This document shows, in pieces, positions 1 through 13,700 of a stretch of DNA of 64,000 nt. Source of the stretch: Escarpia spicata (lineage: Eukaryota > Annelida > Polychaeta > Sabellida > Siboglinidae); NCBI GenBank assembly GCA_963995525.1, contig OZ023214.1, forward strand, positions 33,128,887 to 33,192,886. The letters run 5' to 3'. Under the pieces are notes generated by a model, which saw only the letters and a list, made by a program, of their open reading frames with translations, was not told the origin of the DNA and made no database searches. The position numbers were made by a program, and so were the translations under genes. Position 1 is the stretch's first letter. Each line of letters opens with the position of its first letter.

Positions 1-431
1 AATAGCTGTCTAGGTTTCGTTCCATAAATTTGCTGATTTTGGCAGAAATGCGTACCTTTTGATCTTACCTTTCAACGTCCTGTTTGTATCCTTTGACAAA
101 CAATTCAAAACATGTAAAATACATCCATTTATGAACTCGCATATTAAAAACCAATAAACCGTAAGAGTCAAATGGCCTAGTTTCTCAAAATGTCACTAAT
201 TTAAAGTATGCTTAAGTTTTACCAATAAATCAGAAACTACTGAGAATATTTCAACAAATGTGGTATTTTTTAAAGATTACGATTTGTGAATACAAAAAGG
301 TACCACACTTAATTCACAGTTTTGCAACTCGGTACCCATATTCACTGTGGCATATCACATTATGATGGCATGGAATATATATTTGACCAGTCAGGCACAA
401 CAACACGATGTCAGTACTGTTACATCTGCAG

Positions 432-563
432 GTGATCCAAGAGTTGAAGACATACGACTCAAAGGATTCTGGGAGCGTTGATCCGATGCCGATGTTCATG
501 AGATGCATGTTCTGCGGTTGGCCTATATTCTCCGGTGGTTCTGATTCTACCGGGGTCTTCAAC
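432..563 (+). CDS. TEP constant exon C1 (pre-bait)
   Basis: 44 codons, phase 0 to 0, between a CTGCAG acceptor and a GTAAGT donor. It reads VIQELKTYD... ending in STGVFN and joins in frame to the next exon. It contains two close Cys residues (RCMFCGW). It matches the A2M-family segment just before the bait region. Bases 1-431 are the preceding intron, in which I see nothing else. Confidence 0.8.
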
Positions 564-1654
564 GTAAGTTTTATATTTCTGTACATTTTTGTGCCTTTGT
601 AGATTTGTAGTTGAGGTGCAGCTGTATTTAATAAACAGGCAGTGTAAAATTGCTGCATCACGCTGTGTGTTTTTGTAGTATTCATAGGAAACATTTTGGA
701 TGGGTAATGTAAGGGTTTTAACAACATGCATGTGAGATTGTCTATCATGTAAGGTAACATGTTGGCCACTTTATTTACTTATTCTGTAATCATTCATGTC
801 TGTTATAAGAAGCTGAAACTGATTTTCAGGAAGTGCCTTTCCACTGCATTAATTGACAGATAGTGGCAATAGCTGAAGTACGTGTTCCGTTCATACTTTT
901 ATGGAACAACAACATTGTTAATTTAAACACAAAAACAGCATATTTGGAGGCATATTGCTTGGAGAGATATTTATTTGAAGCCCATCTGCTTAGTTCTTTT
1001 AAAGCCATTGTCTATAAACATTAGTAGAATGAGGTAGACTGACCATTATTAGACACATGCTGAGAAGAACTCGTGACATCATCACTTTGAACAAAATGTT
1101 GTTGACACATTGAATTTGTGATGATCAACGGTTTATGTGCTCTGCTGTCTATATTCTTGTTATATTGTTGTTTACCACATGATCCAACCAACTACAACAC
1201 ACGATAGAAGCCATAGATGCAATCATTCCAGTAATGGTATTCACAGCACACATGCCCCCATGTCCACATAAAGTGTGACATTTCCAATTTCTTTGGCATG
1301 AATCCTGCACGTACAGTGTCACCATCTGGTGAATGCCCCAGAACTACTTCCTTCTGACAACTTCCTTATGTTGATGTTTTATTTTCAGAACGCTGGTGTA
1401 TACGTCCTCACCAATGCCCTTGTGTACCAAGTACCTCCTCGTGAGTACACATTTTCAATGTTTAACAAAGTTGCCTTTAAATAAACAAAATGGTACGATA
1501 GCCTAGAGATCTTTTATTCTGAAAAAAGTCATATTTAGAGCATATTTTGTGGAACTTCTGTAATACTGTAGAAGTTCCTACTTGAGTCCATATGAAGATT
1601 TACCTAGAGGACGTTAATTCATATTGTTATATATGAAAATGTGCATATGTGTTT

Positions 1655-1715
<61 letters not shown>

Positions 1716-4700
1716 TGCTTGCATGCGTGTCTTGCCCATCAATTTTGTATCACTATTTAAAGGTGAATATATTTTGTCAGTGACCATTGTAGTTATTGGA
1801 GAAAGTTGAGTTACCTTTCATGGTCTGTTATCACTGTTATTATTCTCGACTGAGCTGTCATGATCCTAAATGTCATTTCTTCACCGACACAGTCACATGA
1901 CATAGGTAAACAGTTCAGTTTGACATTGAAGACCAGGAAAGTCACACAATCTCTGTCATCATAACGATAAAGTCTTAATGATAACCAAACTTTCTTCTGT
2001 GTGAAAGTCTCCAAGTCAGGTTTTAATTCCTTATGTAATTGCTCTTGTTAATTCCATGCAGGAATGTGGCTTTTCCCTTCACCAGCATGTTTTCATGAGC
2101 CACATGTTTGTTAATTCGCACTTGCAGTTTTAATGTATGTAAATTGACAGTCGTCGCAAGATGGATGTGTCCGCAATTTAAGGTAATGTATGTTGTGTGT
2201 AACATAGAAGCCACTATGTGGTTTATCTGAAGCAGTTTACCAGTAAATGGAGCCGTTGTTTACTTCTGTTAAATTTTCTGGGAACATTCTGTGTGATGCC
2301 TGGTGTAGGGGACGTCTTGTACCTTATTTATGACTTGAAGAGACTTGTTGGACACTCGATAAACAACATTTTTTGTTGGGCTCTTGATAAGCCACAGGCG
2401 TTGTTGTCTACTGCCATCTGTGGTTGAAGCTCTGGGTGGCAGTCTTGTTAAATTTTATCTAGTGATGTGTCTTGGTAACTTGTGTCATGTGAGTCACCTT
2501 GCACTAACAGCTCGGGAGCCAACAACGACTCCCCCCTCAACAACAACTGAGATGATGACAATGCCGACAATGACAATGGGTTCTATGCCAATGACAACAA
2601 CAACGACAGTAAGACCACCAAATGTGATGCCAGATGGAAGGGAGTCCATGAGATCGTTGGCCGAGCCAACTGTAACTCGTAGCCTTTTCCCAGAGACCTG
2701 GCTCTGGTCCGACGTGATTACCGGGTACTTGATCATTCAGGCGGCATACACACAGATGTATTGTCCCAAGTGCATTGCCACACACTAACATCTCACATGT
2801 TTAACCCCTCCACGGGAGTGTTTACTACTGTTTGTTTCATATTTCCTTCTTTCCTCGGTTGCCTTAGATTTTGACACTTAAGGTTTAAGAAGGAAGATGT
2901 GGGAATTAAGGGAAGAGATCAGAATGGAGAAAAATGTGAAAATTAAGGTAGTTGGGAGCAGACTGTGATGGGAAGAACACATACAGACTAACAAAGAGAG
3001 TGGAAAATATAAGAAGGTGGTGCAAGAAGAAGAGGAAGGCCAACAGTATGGTGGAAGGATGATGTCAAGAGGAAGGCCAACCGTATGGTGGAAGGATGAT
3101 GTCAAGAGGAAGGCCAACAGTATGGTGGAAGGATGATGTCAAGAGGAAGGCCAACAGTATGGTGGAAGGATGATGTCAAGAGAAAGGCCAACAGTATGGT
3201 GGAAGGATGATGTCAAGAGAAAGGCCAACAGTATGGTGGAAGGACGATGTCAACAGATTTTTGTAAAAGGGAAGCAATGAGCAAGTCTGATTCTGTGAGA
3301 ATATCACAGGATCACAGGCTTGTGAAGTGGGCGGAACAGACTAAGTGGCATGGCGTCACCCCACAAGTGATCAACGGGGAACAAGAAGAAGTTTAGTCAG
3401 TCAGGTTTCGCTTACGATTACAAAGGTCACATAAATCTGTTCACATGTCATGTGATTATAGCAATCAAATGCAGACCAATTTCTGTTGGTATCATGTCAT
3501 CAACAAATTGTACTGTTATCACAGAAGCGGCTTGTCCACAGTACATTTCAGAGGTATGTTAAACAAAGGTCTTATTTTAGCTGTGAAGCATGCAACATTA
3601 CACACAACCGTTGGTGATGACTCCTTGTGGCAATTTGACGAATCCTCCAATGTCTGCACGTCACAGTTGGTTGTTGTTGGCTTTCATGTCACTGGTGGAA
3701 CATTGAATCAATGTTAGATCCCAGGAATGCAACAGTTACTAACTTCCAGCAGTTTAAATCATTCTTCAACATGAAAAGTTAAGCCATCTTACCAGATAAG
3801 ACCCCAAAATGTCAAATGATGCATGTGCATTTTCTGTCTTTTAAACATACATGTTTATAAAGACATGACGTGATAAAATATGATTGAACGGAGAAACTCT
3901 ACTGAGCCAATAATATTGCGATCATGGATGTGGATTCTGAATGTGGAGATAACTGTTGCCAAATCTGTGAGCTGTTGTTTCTCTTGCTAGGTTTATTTAT
4001 GGACGGATTTGTACCCACAATGATGATGGAAAGCCATGTTAGCTCCAGTGAAACATCAACAGATCTAGCCAAAGCCGACCGTGTTCGCTCAGAGTTTCCT
4101 GAGACATGGTTGTGGTCTGTCGCAAAGATAGGGTACAGGGGAATGGATATCTAGATTTAGTGTTTGTTAATTAAGTTGTTAATTAATTTCACTAATGAGT
4201 TAGATAAGTTTTAGAATATTTGTTTTGATTTCATGCCGTGGTCGGTGACGTCTTCCGGTACGGTGTCATGATTTCAAAATGTTTCAATGTAATTATGTTT
4301 GAAAATTCCTATTAAATTGTAAGAGATAATTTCCTTGAAGTTCTGGCCACAGTTTTGAGTTAATTATATTAGTAAATGGGCTCGATCAGTAAATGGACTA
4401 TCAGATTTGGTCAATTTATCATCATATTGGGCAAACTGTTGAACAGAATTATATTATCAAATATTATGTTTTTAAATTATAACTTGCTAATGTCGACATT
4501 GCAATTGTAGAAAAGTCCAACATATTCACTTCATTTAAGTTATGTGTTTGAGTCAAAATCTTATTGATCCTCTCTGTATTTTGGTACCTTTTTGGAATTA
4601 GCTGTTCAACTTCCCTAGGGATGACATACAGTGGCAGCCAGCTTCTGTATCAGTGCCATGGTGTCAGTGTCATGTTGTCACTGTCATGGTAGTAGTTGTG

Positions 4701-7700
4701 TCATGATATCAATGCCATGATGACACTTGTGTCATGACATCAATGTCATTATGACTGTGTCGTTATGTCAATGCCGCAATGACACTTGTTTTTATGTTAG
4801 TGGGTTTGATCAGTTGGATCAAAATTGTCATTGTCTGAAAAACATGTCATAATGGCAAACTCTGTGTCACGATGTCAAAGTCTGAATGACACTTATGTTA
4901 TGGTTTCAATGCCTGTGTCATGATGTCAATGCTAGTGTCATTGTGCCAATCAGAGTGTCATTGTGTCAATGCCAGTGCCATTGTGTCAATGCATGTGTCA
5001 TCATGTCGATGCCTGTGTCATGATGCTGATGCCTCTGTCAGTCTAACCCTACATCTCAGACATTGTTCTTTGACCCGGCTCTCTTCCGACCAAGTTTGAA
5101 GTCTTGTCTCTCTCTCTCAGTGCATCTGTCTGATCCACCCACAGTTGATCACCCACCATATCCTTCTTGACATACAGCCATGGGCTCTTGGTGCCAGCCA
5201 ATGATCAGCTCTACAACTGCCATGATTTTGTCCCTTCAGTTCTCTTCCCAGTGCCAATGCCAGACTTTGTAGACGATCGACCAATGGCATTCAACAAAGG
5301 CCAGGGAGGTGGACGAGCCCCTGACTTAAAGGAGCCTGAGAGAATTCGCTCAGAGTTCCCTGAAACGTGGTTGTGGTCGGACGTCAGCCTGGGGTACACT
5401 TGATGATGTGATTTCATTTTTGTGTGGCTAATATTCTGGTGTTGTGGGTGGAAGCAATAAAGCTTGGAATGGTGAACGGAGACTTGGCATGGAAACTGGC
5501 TGTCTCACTGGTCTTCTTCTCTATGGCTGTCTGGTCTGATGACATCCTGATGCTTCACTGAAGCCTGCCTCTGCTTTGTTAAAATTGGATTGCGTTTTCA
5601 TTGATATGATGATAGAATATGTTTGACCTGGGGGGTTGTTTTTCCTCCATGGGCACTTACAGGGTGGGGGCGATGTCACTTGGTCTAATCCGCGCTCTTG
5701 ATGATACTGTCCTTCTGCAATTATCTCCCTCTCTCAGCTGTCCGTCCCTACCTTTCAAGATCCATCCGACACAGTCTCTCCATCTTAATTTTACTCCTCC
5801 TCTTCTCCTGGCATATATCTCCTTATTTTTCTTGTCTGTTGCTGTCTAATGGCATCCTGACGCTTCTCTGGTAAATGGTGTTTGTGTTAAGATTTGATCT
5901 TTTCATTCTTTTTGTGTAAGGCATACAAATGATAGGTTTCATTGTTAGATCTGGGAGTTAGTTTAAATAATTGTGATACAAACTTGCTTTACCACACAGG
6001 TTAGTATTATTGACTTTTGTAACTGAACAAAACGAATGTTGAAGAAAACAATTATACCTGTATTCAATAGTAATAATAATATCAGTATAGTTGTAAGTAG
6101 TTATGTTTCTGCAAACGACCCCCAGATCAGATAATCTTCAGCCTGAATTCCTTCATGCATTTCTTGCAGTTCTTTCTATTTCGTGTTTTAGTGCCGGTTT
6201 TGTGGTTCCCGGGGATGTCACAAAAATGCCACTGAAAAACTAAAATGATGAATTATACACTCGGTTGCAGTCTGCTGTAGCTTACCTAATTCAAACATGA
6301 GGTAACAGTTATAGGACATGAAGTATAGAACTTTTAATAAAAGCACTATGTAGAGTTGATATTAAAAAGTAAATAGTGATTCTCGTTGACAAAGCCAGAA
6401 GCATGTCAAAGATGAGCAGGGAATATACTGAAACTGAGAATTGGTCATTGTTAAATGTATGCAAACAGACACGATGGTATTGGACCCTCAATGAGCCTTC
6501 CCTTGTATATGCCATCTAGAGTCTCACTCTGGATGTCAGTCTTGGTTTATGACCTTGTAATGTAGGTCAAGGCTGCAACAGACAGTTTGAAGACATTGAG
6601 TTCACCGGATGAAACCAACATTTTATTGCATGGTTCTGTTTGTAAATACAGATGTTTATAAATTCTTTTGAGGAGATAATATTATTACTAACACAAGAAA
6701 GTTCATCTCTATTTAAGGTTCAGTAATATTTTAATGCCAATTTCTATTGATATGCCGAGGAATTTGGCATTATTTCTGGTCATTCTACTAAATACAGTCA
6801 CTAAAACATAAATTTTATTCAAAATTGCTTTCTCACCCTAAATGTTTGGCGGCCTCAAACCTGGCGGATGGGAACGAAGTGAGGTATTCCAGAGCTAGCG
6901 TTCCATAAATTATGAATTTTTTTAGATTTAATAACTTCAAAAAAAGATACGTTAGAGAATTTAACTTTCCCCTAAACGTCATGTGATACGTTGAATTTGG
7001 ACAACCATAATCTAAGATTTTGTCATTACACTATCTGGTTGCCTGCATGATCCTGAAGGAATCACACGACAGACTCTTTGATGACTGAGACATACTGGCC
7101 AAGAATGTACGGACCACGATACCTTGATTCATCAAATCTTACCATGGTGTTGTTTTCTCCGCAGCAGAATACATTGACGATGGGTTTCTGCGCCTCATGG
7201 GCGGGGGCGGTGCTGGTGGTGCCGAGGGTGCTCCAGGGCGCACAGATGCCAAGGGAAATTCTGGGCAGGGCATGAAGGAGCCAGAGAGGGTTCGCTCCCA
7301 GTTCCCGGAAACCTGGCTATGGTCAAACACCACCATGGGGTAGATGTGATTATGGTTGATGGGCGGTCTTAATGCAGTTGGTGTTAGGGGGAACGCCTTG
7401 GATGTCGAGGCCAAGAGAGCCTTGGTAGAGGGGTGCTAATGTCCACTAGTCTTTCCTGTAGTAACGTAGCAATATGTTGGCAATGCTCAGGTGAAATTCT
7501 AACCACTGCGTATGTGTACTAGTTGGTTATATTAACTGCTTCTGCTTTTGTGTGTATGATTCAGTGTTTACAACATTTTGTGGACGTGTTTACCAGTAAT
7601 GTTCTGTCACATTTAACATGTTTGTTCCCCTCGCGATATCCAGTTATGTAGCAAGAACTCTACAGAAATAATATCCGACCATGGATTGGCACACTCATTT

Positions 7701-10700
7701 GATCACTGCTGAACAAATATATTACCATAAATTGCAATTTTATTTAGAATCTGTCATTTTGCTCTCTTCAGTGTGATAAAAGTTGCATACTACTTTACAT
7801 TCACCCAAGAGCTGTGAGATGTCTGAAGACAAGAACTGTAGGTATTGTCTGAAGACAAGAGCTGTGAGATATTGTCTGAAGACAAGAGCTGTGAAATATT
7901 GTCTGAAGACAAGAGCTGTGAAATATTGTCTGAAGACAAGAGCTGTGAAATATTGTCTAAAGACGAGACCTGTGAGATATTGTCTAAAGACGAGACCTGT
8001 GAGATATTGTCTAAAGACGAGAGCTGTGAGTTATTGCCTGAAGACAAGAGCAGTGAGATATTGTCTGAAGACAAGAGCAGTGAGATATTGTCTGAAGACA
8101 ACAGCTGTGATGTATTGATAACTTAAAAAAAAGGTGATATAAATGGATCCCCTTTCTCCCTAAACTGTCTAATGTGTTAAATTTGGACGAGTCTAAGATA
8201 TTGCCAGCCTACCATCTTGTAAGGTATGGTTACATTTCAGCCTCACCCTCAATGTCTAACAGGGTGGATTACAGATTCCTTGATGAGGCAGACCTTCTGG
8301 CAGCTACCGGCTAAGAATGCACGAACAACGAAATTATCATTCACTAAATCTTACTGTGACAATGTTTTCTCCGCAGGATACCCAGAACCAGATTATATGA
8401 TGAAAGTTAATGGTGTGAGAGCCAAGGGAAAGTCAGGTTCAGGTGTCAAAGAGCCAGAGAGGGTGCGCTCAGAGTTCCCGGAAACCTGGCTGTGGTCAGA
8501 CACCACGATGGGGTAGATGTGATTATGATTGATAGGGCGGGATTAGGGCAAGGCAGTAGGTGTTACGGTTAATGCTTAGGAGGCCCCGTGCACCACAAGG
8601 CTTGGTAGAGCTGTGCTATTGTCGACTAGTGTAGCTGTAGCAACTTACGCACGTAACGATGAATTGGCAATGCACATGGGGCATAGTATTTAATTTCACT
8701 TTCGCTTTTATTTATAGAGTTATGTGCTTACAACATGTTATGGTCTGCTCCACTAATGTGCTGTTCTATTGTGCTTAACATGCTTACGCCCATTGTAATT
8801 TTGTGAGCCGTGACATTTTGTCTGAAAACAAGAGCAGTGAGATATTGCCTAAAGACGAGAGCTGTGAGATATTGTCTGATACCAAGAGCTATAAATTAAC
8901 ATTGCATAGAAAGTTGACAGTATCGTTTTTTTATGGACAGGAGCAGAGAATAGCATTAGATAAAAGAGGGAGGACAGTTGTAAAACTGGTGGGAAGTCGA
9001 CTCTAATTTGGTGGGAGGTCCAAGGTTGTCTCCCAAAACTGGTGGGAGATGGGAGGTTTGCCCCAAAACAGGTGGGATTTAGGAGGTTGGCCCCCAAAAC
9101 AGGTGGGTGATGGGAGGTTGGCCCCCAAACAGGTGGGTGATGGGAGGTTGGCCCCAAACCAGGTGGGAGATGGGAGGTTGGCCCCAAAACAGGTGGGAGA
9201 TGGGAGGTTGAGGCCTCTGCCACACACCCCACTAGAATCTGCAAAGGCTGAGACAGCACATTTTCTGGAACATCAAGACAGATCAATGCAACATTTTATT
9301 GCAATGCAATAATTATAAAAATAACGACCACAGGTATACTGAGGACTAACGTTGTTGTCACAGTGTTCAGGATGAAAGGGGTGGACAGTGTCGATTACGA
9401 TTACGAAGATGGCGGCGACATTGCATGGATGGTCGCAGATGTCGTCGCCTTTTCGTCTGAAGTCGAGCATGTTGTCAACCTTAAGCCTGTGGAGAGAGTC
9501 CGACAGATGTTCCCACACACTTGGATGTGGACGGAGAGCACAATAGGGTATCTGTACTTCCATTTATCCCTATCATCCAGCATGATCCATGGCTTTGTTC
9601 CTGCATGGATCATTAGATGGATCCCGAGCAGATCATGAGATCAGTCCTGCATGGATCGTTGACCTGTTCCTGCACACTTCATTGTGTATCTGCATGGTTG
9701 GTCTTTCGATCATTTTCAGGATGACAACTGGTGGTATATTAGGTTATACGTGCATGGATTGTTAGGTCATGACTGCATGGGTTTTGGTTGTTATGCATGA
9801 ATCATTAGCCCTGCATGGATCATGAGGTTATGGAAAGTTAAAGAAAAGCGACGTCAAGTATTTCTGCCATTCGTAGATTCATATGTACGATTATCAACAG
9901 ACAGCTCAACTGAATTGAACATGTCTCTCTGCCTAAATGTGGTCTTGATAAGGGTCCTGTGCCTTATTCACTTAATCTCGTCTGCAGCACTTGTGTACAC
10001 TAGCAAAGATACCCATTCTCAGGAAGGCATAGCTGTTTGTAAGTGGCCGTGGGTAATCTTGGCTAGGCCAGAAATTGAGCAGCCAAATCTTTTGTCCAGT
10101 ATTTTTGGATAGAGGACGCCACCTGCACACAAACACAAGGCTCGGTTTCATGGGATATTCAAGGCAGACGTTTGAGAAAGGGAGTTTTGAGATTTTGCAA
10201 TGCTTTGCATGTTTTCTACGATTGTTTTAACGTACATATCAGCTGGGGATAAATTTCTGGGTCAAGCCCATAAGCACTGGAGAATTTTGAAAAAATATAA
10301 GTGTTCTTCATCTGTGTCCCTAACAAGGACCTTCTTAGGGACACAGATGAACCAAAGGAAATTTGGCACCCAAGGTGCAAAGTATCTTGGAATAGTAGCC
10401 TAACAGCATACATGTGCTAGCTCGATTGTCGGTAGATACTTGGGATTTCTGCGATATTGGTAGAGCCAGACACATGGCAAACCTTGAGCGTGCTTGATTT
10501 CTGCTTCGGAGCATTTCATTGAAACATGTGCGGGATATTAAAGGCATGATAGTTGAGTGTGTCCTATGTGTTGGCCAGTTGTGTTATGCCACGAACTTGT
10601 TATGATTCCGTGCGTGATTTCATAGTCGCTTTCAGTAGACCTTGAGGCATTCTTTTGAATTCTTCGAATCATGTTTATTTGTAGTTTTGTACAGACCCCA

Positions 10701-13700
10701 GCAGATTAATGTGTATCCAACATTGGGTCTTATGACATATGGAACTCGTGGTACCTGACCTGTTTCAGAACAAGTGTACAGCCATACGTACTGAAATACA
10801 TGTCATGTCGGATGGTTTCCTGTGTATGTTGAAAGTACTATCCCAGGTGGAAATTTTATCGACAGACCAGAAGAGCAGCCACCTGGTGTCCCGTTATGAA
10901 AGTGGACACCCGTTTTTGGAGTTTGGATCCGCCCATGATGTTACTGATGTTACTGATGTTACTGATGTTTCTTGACGCAACTTAGTGCTACACCATGTGA
11001 CCGAAGTGTGGATCAAATACATATGTAGCTCAATTATCGTTAGATACTTGGGATTTCTGCGATATTGGTACAGCCAGGCATATATCGGAACTTGACTGTT
11101 CTGAACTTGTGCTTCTAAGCATTTAAGTCGGACGTTTCTATTAACAGCACCGTGGTAGTTCAGCGTACATCCTAACTTCATAAGTGATAGCCAGTTGAAT
11201 TCTGTTGTCAACTTATTATGGTTCCACATGTGAGCTCATAGTTGCTTTCAGTAGCTCTTGAAACATTCTTTTGGATTTTTCCAGTCGTGTTTATGTTCGT
11301 TTTGTAACCAGCCTGTCCAAGTACGTTCAATGTAGAGTCTTATGAGAGATCACCATCTTGCCCCTTTATATGTTTCAGACCAATTGTACATAATTATTGA
11401 AATACACTGCAAGTATTCCAAAATGTTTTCCAGTGTATGTTAAAAGGTATTATCACAGATCGATTTGGACGAACAGGAGTGATGCCACCTGGTGTCCTGT
11501 TGTGAAACTGAACACCCGTTTTTTTAGTTTGGGTCTGCCTGTAATGACACTTTTGTTTCTTAACACAATAGTATAGTTCAGCCAGACTACCTATTCTTGG
11601 CAGTAAAATATTTTGAATTTCTTAGAAATAATTTCTTAGAAATTAAGATTTTCTCACACCTACCATAATGACAAATTACGTAAATTTGTGCATGCGTCAT
11701 ACTGTGATTTCATTTTGTAATTAGTTAATTGTAAAGTGAAATTACAATATGTTGCATGCAGAAATTGATCTAAACTTTCACTATGGAGGTCGTAGTAAAA
11801 CGTTATTTAAAAAAAGTTATTTAAACAATATTCACCTTATTTTCAGGATATGTGTAGGAGATGCCATTCTATCATGTACCACTGTTCTATTCTACTTTTT
11901 CTGAAATAATCTATTGGCCCCTCGTTACACATTTGGACACGAACATTGCCAGCGATTCGACATATGACTATGGAATAGAATGGCAAGACTATGAAGATGA
12001 CGACACAGGATTGTTTATGACAGGACAAAATGACAGCAAGGGTCTTTTGGAAGTGACACGGGTTTGAAAAGAGTTCCCAGAAACATGGCTCTGGTCTGAC
12101 GAGATTTCTGGGTACCTGAAGATTTTTTACATACTTGGTTTGCTTTGGTCTCTCTGTGTACAGTTCCCTGCAAACTAACTGTAAATATGCTTTAAGTTCA
12201 GGGCTCATTAAGACGTGTATAGAAAATGGATTTCGCAATGTGGAGGTTAAACCTATATATATATATATAATATATATATATATACATGTATATGTGTACA
12301 TATGACTCACTTTGTGAATCGTGCCTGACATATGATTTCACGTTGTACATTATCACTGGAACGAGTCGTGTATTGCAGTTGACAGTTTTGTGGGGAAGTT
12401 TTGTTGACAAGTCGACGAGAACATCGCTATTTAATTGATTGCTTACCAAGCTTCAGACTGTTGCTCTCCGTAGGACTGGCTGTTTCTCAAGTTGATGACA
12501 ATAAGGCATTAATTAATTAATTAATAGAATAAGAACACTGTTGCTTGAAACACGATATGTTTGAATCAATTTAACACTTTCACTTGGTTTAATTATGTCA
12601 GCTATAAGTATTAATGTGAAGTGTTATGTTATACCAGTATCTGCCTAGACAAGGCAGTTATGACTTTTACTCAATTATTAGAGCAATGCTTTAGCTGCAA
12701 CTAATGCAGTGCCCATATGGGTTTTTGTAGATCAATACCGCTGGTTTTGTGAGTCCACGACATGTTTTTCTTTATTTCATTCTATGGAATTTGTTTACTT
12801 CCCCCCACCATAGACAGCAGGTATAGGGGATGAGCAGCTTTTGTATCTTATCTGAAAGATGCAGGCAAAGTGTGATGAATGAAATTGCCCAAGTTTAAAA
12901 ACAGCACGAGATGGACTTGACTCTTGATCATCTCGTTTGATAATCGAGTCCTTGGACCACTAGAACACCGTTCATAATTTTTAACATCTGGCAGTATCAC
13001 AGACTGATACACATCTGCCTATAGTAAGCGTCACAAGCATTTTATTCAAACTATAAAGCATGCCAGATGACGTTGTACAATTACAATCCAATCCAAGAAC
13101 AAACTAAACATTTTCTCTACAACAGTTTGTTTCGGAAAGATATACCATTTACTTTGCGTGTGCTACACAGGTTTTGTGCCCTTTTGGCAGCTTCATCCTT
13201 GTTAGATGCATTCTGGGAAATCTGACAAAAAGCAAAGTTTTATAGAGAGTTTGAAGAAAACACGAATGACATAAATTGACAATCATTGTAGCAGTTGGGA
13301 GATAACCAACACAACTGCTATATAAAACTATAAATACTAGTTTTAGACACCGTGCACATGGCACACTGACATTACTTTAGTGAGATGCAACAATTGACCT
13401 CTTATCAAAGTGAGACTGGACCAGTCAAACAACCAGACTGTCAATGATGATGTGTAAATCATTCCTGACGTATGATATCATTGTGTATATCATCAGTTGC
13501 GCTAGTTGTGTATTGCAGGTGAATCTGTTTTATGACATTTTGTGTCGACAACTGTACCAGACCATCACCGTCATAATGATGTGACGTCCAGAACACTGCC
13601 AATGGATTGCAATAGTAGTACCATTGTTAATTATGTTGAAGAGTTAAGTAATTATTTTCTACAGCGCCATGGAGGGGACCAGCAATGGTTGATAGTGAGG

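Noticed and set aside
2384..2788. 134-codon frame over V1 as a stand-alone gene
   Set aside because: The upstream part is intron sequence before a clear acceptor, and the phase fits the TEP array exactly.
7783..8126. Repetitive 'CLKTRAVRY' or 'SEDKSCEIL' proteins
   Set aside because: They are frames through a 27-bp minisatellite. The unit length is a multiple of three, so all frames stay open.
9049..9312. '[10 protein letters not shown]' repeat protein
   Set aside because: G-rich minisatellite read in several frames, with no start or splice context.
11861..12067. V7 as a functional exon using an internal acceptor
   Set aside because: No downstream AG with a good pyrimidine tract keeps the phase, and TGA at 12065 lies immediately before the conserved block in any case.
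12065..12067. TGA as selenocysteine codon
   Set aside because: Sister exons have Arg, Ser or Thr codons around this place, and TEPs are not selenoproteins; a CGA-to-TGA mutation is simpler.
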